NCBI RefSeq assembly: GCF_040096225.1
Contig: NZ_JBBMFC010000013.1
Location: 1-64,000, forward strand
Direction: 5' to 3'
DNA from: Hominiventricola aquisgranensis
GTDB taxonomy: Bacteria > Bacillota > Clostridia > Lachnospirales > Lachnospiraceae
Length of the DNA stretch: 64,000 nucleotides
Below are positions 22,677-31,693 of the stretch, piece by piece. The translations under genes were made by a program, and so were the position numbers. Each line of letters opens with the position of its first letter. The stretch's first letter is position 1. The notes below the pieces were generated by a model. The model had not been told where the DNA came from. It ran no database searches and worked only from the letters and a program-made list of their open reading frames with translations.

Positions 22677-24179
22677 ATGATGTCAGTTGAAAACATTATT
22701 GAACTGAAAGGGATCAAGAAGCGCTTTGAGGATAATTTTGAAGCGGTAAAGGACTTTAATCTCCAGGTGAAAAAGGGAGAGTTTGTGACATTTCTGGGTC
22801 CTTCCGGATGCGGAAAGACCACAACATTGCGAATGATCGCCGGATTTGATATTCCGACAGAGGGACAGATACTTTTGAATGGAAAAGAGATCAGTCAGCT
22901 GCCGCCTAATAAGCGGCCGATCAATACGGTATTTCAGCGATACGCGTTATTTCCACATCTGAATATATTTGACAATATTGCGTTTGGACTGAAGCTGAAA
23001 ACAAAGACCGTTACTTATCAGAATGCATCGGGGGAGACTCTGACCCGTCAGGAGAAGCTGACCAGGGAAGAGATCCGTGAGAAGGTAAGTCATGCACTCC
23101 AGATCGTTGACCTGGAAGGCTTTGAGAAGAGGAGCATTGCAACTCTGTCCGGCGGTCAGCAGCAGCGTATTGCCATTGCCCGTGCCATTGTTAATGAGCC
23201 GGAGATCCTTCTGCTTGACGAGCCGCTGGGAGCTTTGGATCTGAAGATGAGAAAAGAGATGCAGCTGGAATTGAAGGCTATGCATAAGGAACTGGGAATC
23301 ACCTTTATCTATGTAACACATGATCAGGAAGAGGCTCTGACCATGTCAGACAAGGTGGTCGTTATGTCTGACGGAAAGATCCAGCAGATCGGTACACCGG
23401 AAGAGATCTACAACGAGCCCAATACTGTATTCGTGGCAGACTTTATCGGCGAGAGCAATATTTACACCGGCCATATGAGCGGTATCAGAAAAGTTAATTT
23501 CTGTGGTGCCGAGTTTGAGTGTCTGGATGATCTGCCGACAGGGGCTAAGGTTGATGTGATCGTCCGGCCGGAGGACGTGATCATGACGGAACCGGAAAAA
23601 GGAACAATCACCGGCGTGGTGCAGTCTGTGATCTTTAAGGGAATGCATTATGAGATCATTGTAGAATCCGGAGATAATGAAGTGGTGATCCAGGGAACCA
23701 GAGGAGCTAAAGTTGGAGAAACCATCGGGATGTGTCTGGAGCCGGATGGTATCCATGTAATCCTGGCAGATACAAACCAGAATATTTATGAAGGCGAACT
23801 GACCAAGAATTACATGGTGGAATTTGCAGGCGGCGAGTACGACTGTGATGTAACCAGACTGTATCCGGGATCTACCATCAATGCAGAAGGTGTTCTGGTG
23901 GATGCATCCGGAGATGAGATCCAGACAGCTGGCGTGAAGGTAAAAGTGAAAGTTCCGGTTGAGTCTATCACAATGAGTGATGATACAGAGAATGGAGAGG
24001 GCATCTGCGGAAATATTATTTCTCTTATTTATAAAGGTGACCATTATCATTACATTGTCAGAACGAAGGATGAGTTTGATTTCCATCTTCATGATGAATA
24101 TCTGTGGAATGAAAATGACTATGTCAGACTGCTGATTCCGAAGGACAGCATTGAACTTTCTCTGGCAGATGAAAACTGA
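22677..24179 (+). CDS. potA: Spermidine/putrescine ABC transporter ATPase (PotA) with duplicated TOBE region
   Basis: About 500 residues. Walker A GPSGCGKTT, Q-loop, signature LSGGQQQRIAIARA, Walker B ILLLDEPLGALD and the switch His in VTHDQEEAL are all intact. The usual PotA is about 360 residues; here the C-terminal regulatory part contains two TOBE-like units (about 270-365 and 370-500). ATG 22677 (or 22680) is preferred to 22656, which lacks a ribosome binding site. It drives polyamine import with PotB, PotC and PotD downstream. Confidence 0.93.
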   Translation: MMSVENIIELKGIKKRFEDNFEAVKDFNLQVKKGEFVTFLGPSGCGKTTTLRMIAGFDIPTEGQILLNGKEISQLPPNKRPINTVFQRYALFPHLNIFDNIAFGLKLKTKTVTYQNASGETLTRQEKLTREEIREKVSHALQIVDLEGFEKRSIATLSGGQQQRIAIARAIVNEPEILLLDEPLGALDLKMRKEMQLELKAMHKELGITFIYVTHDQEEALTMSDKVVVMSDGKIQQIGTPEEIYNEPNTVFVADFIGESNIYTGHMSGIRKVNFCGAEFECLDDLPTGAKVDVIVRPEDVIMTEPEKGTITGVVQSVIFKGMHYEIIVESGDNEVVIQGTRGAKVGETIGMCLEPDGIHVILADTNQNIYEGELTKNYMVEFAGGEYDCDVTRLYPGSTINAEGVLVDASGDEIQTAGVKVKVKVPVESITMSDDTENGEGICGNIISLIYKGDHYHYIVRTKDEFDFHLHDEYLWNENDYVRLLIPKDSIELSLADEN

Positions 24180-24193
24180 AAGGAGTGTGACTG

Positions 24194-24979
24194 ATGCGTT
24201 TTTCAAGAAAACAGCTTGGTATCCCCTATGCAGTGTTCCTGATATGTTTTGTCATCGCACCGCTTCTGGTGGTACTTTATTATGCATTTACCAATGGGCA
24301 GGGACAGTTTACGGTTCAGAATTTTGTAAACTTTTTCACCAGTGAAAATACCATTGGTACACTGGTATACAGCCTTGTGACGGCGATGACTGTGACTGCC
24401 TGCTGTACACTGGTAGCCTATCCGGTAGCTTACATTCTGGCACGCAGCGATATTAAGAAAAAGAATGTACTGTTGGTACTTTTTATCGCACCCATGTGGA
24501 TCAATTTTACCCTTCGTGTGGTCGCATTAAAAGAAGTGCTGACCATGGTGGAAGGAAACCTGGCATATCATCCGTTTTTGAATACAGTGCTTGGTATGAC
24601 CTATGATTTCCTGCCGTTTATGATCCTTCCGCTGTACACCACATTAGAGAAGCTGGATAAAAGCTATCTGGAGGCGGCTGCGGATCTGGGAGCCAGTCCG
24701 GTGATTACATTTATGAAGGTAACATTACCTCTTAGTATGCCGGGACTGATCAGTGGTGTCACCATGGTATTCCTGCCGTCCATGACCAACTATGTCATTC
24801 TGGATATGCTGTACAACAGCACCTATATTATGGGAAGTCTGATTGGAAGCTATTTCCATGCATACGACTGGAATAGCGGTTCTATGATCTCCATTGTGCT
24901 TCTGGCCATCATTTTCCTGGTGACGTGGGCGAGCAATGGATTCAGTGAAGAAGAGACGACACGGGGGGCATTCTTATGA
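24194..24979 (+). CDS. potB: Spermidine/putrescine ABC transporter permease PotB
   Basis: A 261-residue inner-membrane permease with six predicted helices. The EAA loop that contacts PotA is YLEAAADLGASPVITFMKVTLP. GGAGTGTG precedes ATG. It overlaps potC by 4 bases (ATGA). The N-terminus begins with a short cytoplasmic RKQ stretch and one long hydrophobic segment. Confidence 0.95.
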   Translation: MRFSRKQLGIPYAVFLICFVIAPLLVVLYYAFTNGQGQFTVQNFVNFFTSENTIGTLVYSLVTAMTVTACCTLVAYPVAYILARSDIKKKNVLLVLFIAPMWINFTLRVVALKEVLTMVEGNLAYHPFLNTVLGMTYDFLPFMILPLYTTLEKLDKSYLEAAADLGASPVITFMKVTLPLSMPGLISGVTMVFLPSMTNYVILDMLYNSTYIMGSLIGSYFHAYDWNSGSMISIVLLAIIFLVTWASNGFSEEETTRGAFL

Positions 24980-25779
24980 TGAAAAAAATAGTACGTTCCT
25001 CCTGGCTGGCACTGGTGCTGTTATTTATGTATCTGCCGGTTGTGATCCTGGCAGTATACAGCTTTACCGATACAGCAACCATCGGAACCAGTGGGCATTT
25101 TTCGCTGCAGAATTATAAAACATTGTTTACGACCGGCGAACTGCTGAGCATGATCGGCGGAACGTTTGCGCTGGCATTTGGCTCTGCGCTGATCGCAACG
25201 ATCCTGGGAACCATCGGAGCCATCGGAGCATTTTACAGTAAAAAAGGCTCTCGCGGATTTATGGATTTTGCCAATCAGATCCCGGTTGTCAATGCGGAAG
25301 TAGTGACAGGATTCTCTATCTGTGTATTGCTGATCGTAGTACTGGGACTGAGCAAGGATTCCTTCTTTCCGTTGATCGTGGGTCATGTGGTACTGGAAGC
25401 GCCCTTTGTATATCTGTCTGTGCTTCCGAAGCTGAAGCAGATGGATAACAGCATCTATGAGGCGGCTCTGGATCTGGGCGCAAGCGCCGGTCTGGCTCTT
25501 CGCAAAGTAGTGATCCCGCAGCTGATCCCGGGAATCGTGTCCGGATTTATGTTGTCCGTGACCCTGTCACTGGATGATTATTTTATTACGACTTACACCA
25601 AGCCATCTACCTTCGATACGATCAGTACCTACGTGGTAAATGCCACCAAGGGTTCGCACACAGAGATCAAGACCGCACTGTGGGCATTGTCAACACTGAT
25701 CTTTGTAGTGATCGTAGCGGGCGTGCTTGCATGGAATCTTCTGGCTGACAGAAAGGCAGGTGCGGAAAATGAGAGATAG
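24976..25779 (+). CDS. potC: Spermidine/putrescine ABC transporter permease PotC
   Basis: A 267-residue permease paralogous to PotB. The EAA loop is IYEAALDLGASAGLALRKVVIPQ, and the typical LSLDDYFITT segment follows. It overlaps potB by 4 bases at its start and potD by 11 bases at its end, so all four genes are translationally coupled. Confidence 0.95.
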   Translation: MMKKIVRSSWLALVLLFMYLPVVILAVYSFTDTATIGTSGHFSLQNYKTLFTTGELLSMIGGTFALAFGSALIATILGTIGAIGAFYSKKGSRGFMDFANQIPVVNAEVVTGFSICVLLIVVLGLSKDSFFPLIVGHVVLEAPFVYLSVLPKLKQMDNSIYEAALDLGASAGLALRKVVIPQLIPGIVSGFMLSVTLSLDDYFITTYTKPSTFDTISTYVVNATKGSHTEIKTALWALSTLIFVVIVAGVLAWNLLADRKAGAENER

Positions 25780-27340
25780 ACGTTATAAGAAGCTGACTGT
25801 CCGCGCGTTTGCAGTGGGGACGGGGCTTTCCGTAATCGTTGGAACGTTTGCAGCTCCGCTGACCACAATGGCAGCTGCAAAAGATATGGAAAAGCCTGTT
25901 GTTCTCCGGGTATGCAACTGGGAGGAATACATTGATGAAGGCGGCTGGGAGGATGATGAATTGATCGATCTCCCAAGCGAAGATATCTTCGGAGAGAATT
26001 CGCTGGTATCCGATTTTGAAGAGTGGTATTACGAGACTTATGGAGTTCCTGTGAAAGTAGAGTATTCTACTTTCGGAACCAATGAGGAGCTGTACAGCCA
26101 GTTAAATCTTGGAAATGAGTATGATCTGGTGTGTCCGTCGGACTACATGATCATGAAGCTTATGAAAGAAAATAAGCTGGAGCCCTTATCCGATGAGTTT
26201 TTTGATGACTCCAATGAAAATAATTACTATGTAAAGGGTGTGTCTCCTTATATTGACAGTGTGTTTCATGAAAATGAGATCGATGGAGAGCCGTGGTCTG
26301 ATTATGCGGCAGGTTATATGTGGGGCATCACCGGTATGGTGTACAACCCGGAGGAGGTGACGGAAGAGGAGGCTTCTACCTGGAGCATTCTGGAAAATGA
26401 GAAATTCTACCGTCAGGTAACCATCAAGGATAATGTGCGTGATGCTTACTTCCCAACGCTGGCAATTCTCAATAAAGATCTGCTGAACAGTGAAACGTTT
26501 AGAAACAGCAGCGATTATCACGAACAACTGTCCGCGATCATGAATGACACACGTAAGGAGACCATTGATGAGTCAGAACAGAAGCTGAAAGAAATTCGTC
26601 AGAATGTGTATTCCTTTGAGACTGACAGTGGAAAAGCAGATATGATCACCGGGAAAGTAGTTGCCAACCTGCAGTGGTCAGGAGATGGTGTGTACACTAT
26701 GGATCAGGCAGAGGACGACGATTTTTATCTGGATTGGGCCGTACCGGAGGAGTGTACCAACCTGTGGTTTGATGGCTGGGTGATGTTAAAGAGCGGCATC
26801 GGGGAAGACGCTGCCAAGAAACAGGCGGCGGAGGCATTTATCAACTTCCTGTCCCGCCCGGACAGTGCAGTCAGAAATATGTATTACATCGGCTATACCT
26901 CAGCTATTGCAGGCGGAGACAGTCCGCTGATCTTTGAATATGCGGACTGGACCTATGGTGCAGAGGATGATGAGGAAGATACCATTGAATATCCGCTGGG
27001 CTATTTCTTCTCCGGAGACAATGAGGATGAGGATTATGTAATCACAGCTCCTGCAGATCAGGCTCATCGCCAGTTATCTGCCCAGTATCCGTCCCAGGAA
27101 GAGATCGACCGAAGCGCAGTTATGCTGTATTTTGATGATGAGGGAAATGCCAATATCAATCAGATGTGGATCAATATCCGTTGCTTTAATATCAGCATGC
27201 TTTCCTCTATGCAGTGGCTGCTCATTGGAATTGTTGTGGCTGTTGTGGTGATTTTATTCTTACTGTGGAGATTTCAGGATGATCTGTTCCGAAAGAGTCA
27301 TCTTTACTCGCATTTCTTGATGAGGATAAATAAACATTGA
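25769..27340 (+). CDS. potD: Polyamine-binding protein PotD with C-terminal membrane anchor
   Basis: About 523 residues, well above the usual 350. It has an N-terminal Sec-type signal without a lipobox Cys, then the binding domain (LRVCNWEEYIDEG, VEYSTFGTNEELYSQL, YDLVCPSDYMIMKLM, WSGDGVYTMDQA, WFDGWVM). Near the C-terminus one transmembrane helix (about 478-500) and a basic tail follow. It therefore seems tethered by its tail instead of a lipid. Several acidic inserts enlarge the domain. ATG 25769 is chosen because it gives a sensible signal peptide; the longer reading from 25727 lies inside potC. Confidence 0.92.
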   Translation: MRDRRYKKLTVRAFAVGTGLSVIVGTFAAPLTTMAAAKDMEKPVVLRVCNWEEYIDEGGWEDDELIDLPSEDIFGENSLVSDFEEWYYETYGVPVKVEYSTFGTNEELYSQLNLGNEYDLVCPSDYMIMKLMKENKLEPLSDEFFDDSNENNYYVKGVSPYIDSVFHENEIDGEPWSDYAAGYMWGITGMVYNPEEVTEEEASTWSILENEKFYRQVTIKDNVRDAYFPTLAILNKDLLNSETFRNSSDYHEQLSAIMNDTRKETIDESEQKLKEIRQNVYSFETDSGKADMITGKVVANLQWSGDGVYTMDQAEDDDFYLDWAVPEECTNLWFDGWVMLKSGIGEDAAKKQAAEAFINFLSRPDSAVRNMYYIGYTSAIAGGDSPLIFEYADWTYGAEDDEEDTIEYPLGYFFSGDNEDEDYVITAPADQAHRQLSAQYPSQEEIDRSAVMLYFDDEGNANINQMWINIRCFNISMLSSMQWLLIGIVVAVVVILFLLWRFQDDLFRKSHLYSHFLMRINKH

Positions 27341-27344
27341 AACA

Positions 27345-27375
27345 AAAACCAGGGCAGTGATGTCCTGGTTTTTTG
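27345..27375. terminator. Bidirectional terminator between potD and HD-domain gene
   Basis: AAAACCAGGGCA / TGTCCTGGTTTT stem, loop GTGA, T-run on the plus strand and A-run on the other side. Confidence 0.9.
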
Positions 27376-27390
27376 GGCGGTTAGGGGGGA

Positions 27391-27921
27391 TCAATTCAGC
27401 AGTTCTTCAGCAATTCTGATAAATTCTTCTTCCACTTCCCCATGTGGACGTTCGCTGAAATCCGGCGTGGATCTGAGTGGAACAGGAATCCTTTCTGCTT
27501 CTCCGGAAAACATTTCTTTTAACTCGGAATCCAGGATCTCGTCATCGATCTGCTTCCATTTTTTATGTTCTTCCGGTGTCAGTTCAAGCTGAAAATGCTG
27601 CCAGATCACAGACATGATCTGATCTTCGATCTCCAGATAATTGGTAAGATACGGCTTTACCGGGCGAATAATATCTGCAATATAAGCCTCGCTGGCATCA
27701 TGCAAGAGACATGCAAGAATGAGCTTTCGTTCCCAGCCGCGGGCCTTTGCTTCGTTGGCGCAGTTAATGGAATGAAGAGCAACGGTATAGAAGCAGTCAA
27801 TGTGTCCGCCACCCCGGCACAGAAGGCTTAATGCGTGGGCAATATCTACCAGATCCACATCTTCAGGCTTCATCTGAAGAGGATCAAATTTCTTCCCGGT
27901 ATATGTATTCATAATGCTCAT
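27391..27921 (-). CDS. HD-domain phosphohydrolase (YfbR-like)
   Basis: A 176-residue soluble metal-dependent phosphohydrolase. The first His lies in VALHSINCAN, the HD pair is in ACLLHDASEAYIADI, and a late Asp is in QIDDEILDSEL. Relatives remove phosphate from 5'-deoxynucleotides. AAAGGAG precedes ATG at 11 bases. It sits between potD and a MATE gene, both oriented so that it is probably transcribed alone or after the MATE gene. Confidence 0.85.
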   Translation of the reverse strand: MSIMNTYTGKKFDPLQMKPEDVDLVDIAHALSLLCRGGGHIDCFYTVALHSINCANEAKARGWERKLILACLLHDASEAYIADIIRPVKPYLTNYLEIEDQIMSVIWQHFQLELTPEEHKKWKQIDDEILDSELKEMFSGEAERIPVPLRSTPDFSERPHGEVEEEFIRIAEELLN

Positions 27922-28020
27922 AGAAAATCAGCTCCTTTTGAAAAAAGATGATGCCGCAGGGCGATTGCTCTCGGCACCATTCATTATAACAGTATGCGAT
28001 TCTGATGGCAATCATGCGGA

Positions 28021-29358
28021 TCACCGCAGATAGTTTCGAATGCCCGGTTTCCAGAAGTACACAAAGTGCATGACACCGGTTACCAGCAGGGTACAGAACT
28101 CTGCCACTGGAATGGCGATCCACGCGCCTGTGATCCCTAAGAACTTCGGCAGGATCAGAAGCGACAGAACGATAAATCCTAAGGTCCTGCAAAAAGAGAT
28201 CACGGCGGAGATGGTTCCGTTGGACAGGGCTGTAAAGAATCCGGAAGATGTAATGCTGATGCCGCTGAACAGGAAATTGATGGCGAACAGGCGGAAGCCT
28301 GCAGCAGCCAGTTCATAAGTTGCCGGATCATCAGTAAAGATCGTAACAATGGTCGGAGACAGAACAATGGCGATCACCGCCATGAATACCGAAGAGACAG
28401 CAACAAATAAGAAAGAGGTATGGTAAATGTTGTGAAGCTTCTGTTTGTCTCCGGCACCATACTGGAATCCGACGATCGGACTGATCCCGATGGTAAATCC
28501 AAGATAAAATGCATTGAACAGAAACTGTCCATAGAGTAAAATAGTGATGGCAGCAACACCATGTTCACCTACCAGCTGCATCATGATGATGTTGAACAGA
28601 TAAGTAATGATCGCATTGGCCAGCTGAGAGACCATTTCCGACGAACCATTGTAGCAGGCAGATAATATTTCTTTCATATGAAAAGTAAACTTGCAAAAAT
28701 GCAGATCGTCTTTGGAACACAGAAAGAAAAAAAGTCCGAAAAGTGCCGGGATACACTGACCGATTCCGGTGGCAAGGGCAGCACCTGCGATCCCCATCTG
28801 ACAGGGAACGATCAGTACATAATCAAAAACTACGTTGAAAATGCCGGCACCGACCATAAGCCAAAGCCCAAGGCCGGGTTTTCCAGCAGTCACAAAGTAG
28901 GACTGAAATAATCCCTGCAGCATGGCAGCCGGTGCAAAGAGCATGGACACACCAAGATAGACCCGGCAGTCTGCCAGCAGAATTTCATTGGAACCAAGAA
29001 AACGGGAGATCAGTGTAAGGTTTGGCAGGGACAGCAGCATCAGAAGAAAGCTGAAGCCAAGACACAGGACAGTGAACTGGGTCAGAGCTTTCCTGGCATC
29101 TTCGTCTCTGCATTCGCCTAAATATTTGCTGATGATCGCATTGCCACCGGTACCGAGCATGGTGGAGATGGCAATTGCAACATTGATCACCGGAAATACA
29201 ATGTTAAGAGAGGACAGAGCATTGCTCCCCACAAAGCGGGAGATGAACATACCGTCCACAATAGTATACAGGGACATAAATACCATCATGATGATGGAAG
29301 GTGCCGCGAATTTTAACAGATCCCAAGGGGAAAAATTGCGGTTGATGGATGTACTCAT
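28021..29358 (-). CDS. MATE family efflux transporter
   Basis: A 445-residue, 12-helix MATE-type exporter (MepA/DinF-like). Typical features are the N-terminal LLKFAAPSIIMMVFMSLYTIVDGMFISRFVG, and repeats of GGNAIISKYLG and GISPIVGFQYGAG type. It exports cations, drugs or other small molecules with Na+ or H+. AAAGGAG is 7 bases before ATG. No adjacent regulator gives a hint of the substrate. Confidence 0.93.
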   Translation of the reverse strand: MSTSINRNFSPWDLLKFAAPSIIMMVFMSLYTIVDGMFISRFVGSNALSSLNIVFPVINVAIAISTMLGTGGNAIISKYLGECRDEDARKALTQFTVLCLGFSFLLMLLSLPNLTLISRFLGSNEILLADCRVYLGVSMLFAPAAMLQGLFQSYFVTAGKPGLGLWLMVGAGIFNVVFDYVLIVPCQMGIAGAALATGIGQCIPALFGLFFFLCSKDDLHFCKFTFHMKEILSACYNGSSEMVSQLANAIITYLFNIIMMQLVGEHGVAAITILLYGQFLFNAFYLGFTIGISPIVGFQYGAGDKQKLHNIYHTSFLFVAVSSVFMAVIAIVLSPTIVTIFTDDPATYELAAAGFRLFAINFLFSGISITSSGFFTALSNGTISAVISFCRTLGFIVLSLLILPKFLGITGAWIAIPVAEFCTLLVTGVMHFVYFWKPGIRNYLR

Positions 29359-29464
29359 ATGATAAACTCCTTTATGAAAGTGAGAGGATGAATCAGAACC
29401 ATATCCGCAAATTATACCATAGAGATAATGATAGTCAAGGAAAAAGCAGAAAAGGATGAGTAAA

Positions 29465-30019
29465 ATGGATTTAAAGATCAGGATTCGTCCTGCGAAGCCA
29501 GAAGATGCAGAGAAATTATTGGCAATCTATGCGCCTTATGTGGAGCAGACAGCCATCACATTTGAGTATGAAGTTCCGACCGTGGAGGAATTCTGTGAAC
29601 GGATTCACAATACGCTGAAAAAGTATCCTTATTTGGTGGCGGAACAAGGTGAAGAGCCAGTAGGCTATGCTTACGTGGGACCGTTCCATGATCGCCCGGC
29701 CTATGACTGGGCGGTGGAGACTTCCATCTATGTATATCAGAATAAAAAACGCATGGGGATTGGTAAAAAACTTCATGAAGCACTGGAAGAAGAACTGAGG
29801 AATCGAGGCTTTTTGAATATGAATGCCTGCATTGCCTATCCGGTGCAGGAGGATGAATACCTGACCCGGAACAGTGTGGAGTTCCATGCCCATCTGGGAT
29901 ACCGTATGGTGGGGCAGTTCCACCAATGTGGCTATAAGTTTCACAGATGGTATGACATGGTCTGGATGGAGAAGCTGATCGGTGAACATACAGCAGATCA
30001 GCAGCAACCGAGATTTTAA
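29465..30019 (+). CDS. GNAT N-acetyltransferase (phosphinothricin acetyltransferase-like)
   Basis: About 184 residues. Pat/Bar-type GNAT fold: IRPAKPEDAEKLLAIYAPYVEQTAITFEY at the N-terminus, VGYAYVGPFHDRPAYDWAVETSIYV in the middle, and the acetyl-CoA loop NKKRMGIGKKLHEAL. It acetylates an amine; the in vivo substrate is unknown. ATG 29465 is preferred to 29456, which abuts the AAAAGG site. It is followed 17 bases later by a HAD phosphatase gene in the same direction. Confidence 0.9.
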   Translation: MDLKIRIRPAKPEDAEKLLAIYAPYVEQTAITFEYEVPTVEEFCERIHNTLKKYPYLVAEQGEEPVGYAYVGPFHDRPAYDWAVETSIYVYQNKKRMGIGKKLHEALEEELRNRGFLNMNACIAYPVQEDEYLTRNSVEFHAHLGYRMVGQFHQCGYKFHRWYDMVWMEKLIGEHTADQQQPRF

Positions 30020-30036
30020 GCAGGAGGGAAACAAAC

Positions 30037-30813
30037 ATGAAAAATATCAAAATCATATTTTTTGACATAGACGGAACATTGATTGACGTAGATACAAAAA
30101 AAGTCACACCGAAGATGCTGGAGACATTGAGACGTTTAAAGGAAAAAGGGATTATCATCTGTATTGCTACAGGAAGAGCGCCTATGGCAGTGCCGACTTT
30201 TGAAGGGGTTGAGTTTGATGCGATCCTTACATACAATGGATCCTACTGCTTCAACCAGAAGGAGATTATCTACAGCAATCCGCTGGAACAGGATGATGTG
30301 CAGAAAATGATTCAGAATGCGGCGGTGCTGGGACGCCCGGTATCGGTTGCCACCAAAGATCAGTTGATCTCCAATGGAACTGATGAGGATCTGGATCAGT
30401 ATTATGCATTTGGCAAGCAGACGGTGATTATTTCAGATGACTTTGATCGTGTATCACAGGGAACTGTTTATCAGCTGCTGATGAGCTGCAGAGAGTCGGA
30501 TTTTTCAACGATCCTGGATGGTGTTCATGGAGCTAAGATCACTTCCTGGTGGGACAGGGCAGTTGATATTATCCCTGCAACAGGCGGAAAAGGAACGGGT
30601 ATTGCAAAGGTGTTGAAGTATTATGGGTTCGACCAATCTGAGGCGCTGGCATTCGGGGATGGAAATAATGACGTTGAGATGTTCCAGGCAGTGGGCACTG
30701 GCGTTGCCATGGAAAATGCATCAGAAAAACTGAAAGCAATTGCCACAGACCATTGCGGACATGTGGCGGAAGATGGAATCTATTATTACTGTGTGGAACA
30801 TGGGTTGATATAA
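30037..30813 (+). CDS. HAD-superfamily Cof-type sugar phosphatase
   Basis: A 258-residue HAD hydrolase. Motif I is FFDIDGTLIDV (9-19), motif II is ATGRAP, and motif IV is AFGDGNNDVEMF. A C2-type cap lies between motifs II and III, as in Cof/YidA proteins. These dephosphorylate sugar phosphates or flavin precursors; specificity is not visible. GGAGGG precedes ATG. Confidence 0.92.
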   Translation: MKNIKIIFFDIDGTLIDVDTKKVTPKMLETLRRLKEKGIIICIATGRAPMAVPTFEGVEFDAILTYNGSYCFNQKEIIYSNPLEQDDVQKMIQNAAVLGRPVSVATKDQLISNGTDEDLDQYYAFGKQTVIISDDFDRVSQGTVYQLLMSCRESDFSTILDGVHGAKITSWWDRAVDIIPATGGKGTGIAKVLKYYGFDQSEALAFGDGNNDVEMFQAVGTGVAMENASEKLKAIATDHCGHVAEDGIYYYCVEHGLI

Positions 30814-30880
30814 GGGTTGATATAGAATAAGTGCTGGATAATTCAAGTGCGGATTCCTAACCTTTCAGGCTCACATAGTC

Positions 30881-30912
30881 AGAAAAGAGGCTGTCGCAAT
30901 CGCGACAGCCTC
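30881..30912 (-). terminator. Terminator of rplY (minus strand)
   Basis: An 11-bp perfect stem GAGGCTGTCGC / GCGACAGCCTC with a 4-base loop; on the minus strand it is followed by TTTTCT. Confidence 0.85.
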
Positions 30913-30930
30913 TTCAACTTCAGACCATAT

Positions 30931-31524
30931 TTATTTTTCAGCCTCTTCAGCTTCCTCTGCATCGGTCTCCGGGATCGGAGCGTTATGCGGAACGGTTACA
31001 GTTACAACGACTGCTTCCGGATCGGTAACAAGTACCACGTCTTTATCAGCAGCGATTGCAAGATCTTTAACCTTAACAACATCACCGGCTTTGAGTCCGC
31101 TTAAGTCAACTTCAACGGTCTCAACCAGAGCTTCCGGCAGTGCTTTATATGCGATCTCTTCCAGCTTCTGCTCAACTACGCCGGACTGGACTTTCTCATG
31201 GTTTACAAGTACGACCTCTGCAACAGAGTGAACTTTTTCACCTTTGACCAGTGCCTGGAAATCCATCTCGATTGCCTGACCCTTCAGAGTATCAAAGTCG
31301 ATCTCCTTGATCAGTACATCATATTGCTGTCCTTCCAGATCCAGCATAATCTGACTGCCTTTCTTTTTCTTCTTCAGAAGACGATCAGCTTCGGCCTTTG
31401 TGATCTTAACAGGAATGGAACCTTCGATGTCATGTCCGAAGACATTACCGGTTACATATCCTTCTCTTCTCAGTCTTTTTGCTTTTGTTTCCATGCTTCT
31501 CTTTTCAGCTTTTAAAGTATCCAT
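30931..31524 (-). CDS. rplY: 50S ribosomal protein L25 (general stress protein Ctc type)
   Basis: A 197-residue protein of the two-domain L25/TL5 form. The N-terminal 5S-rRNA-binding domain (about 1-93) begins LKAEKRSMETKAKRLRREGYVTGNVFG. The C-terminal domain (about 95-180) has VDLSGLKAGDVVKVKDL. An acidic EEAEEAEK tail ends it. An extended -10 (TGTTATAAT on the minus strand, core at 31615-31610) lies about 85 bases upstream. Single-gene unit. Confidence 0.95.
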   Translation of the reverse strand: MDTLKAEKRSMETKAKRLRREGYVTGNVFGHDIEGSIPVKITKAEADRLLKKKKKGSQIMLDLEGQQYDVLIKEIDFDTLKGQAIEMDFQALVKGEKVHSVAEVVLVNHEKVQSGVVEQKLEEIAYKALPEALVETVEVDLSGLKAGDVVKVKDLAIAADKDVVLVTDPEAVVVTVTVPHNAPIPETDAEEAEEAEK

Positions 31525-31693
31525 TTATCTATTCCTCCAAAAAACTGATCAGCTTAGCAGGCATATGAAAATGTGTCCGTTAAGTAGGTCTTTTATTTGT
31601 TACAACTGCATTATAACACTTAATACAGAAAATACTGCACAAAGATGAGAAAATTATACGGGCAAAATCTGAAAAAATTACAACAGAATCGAT

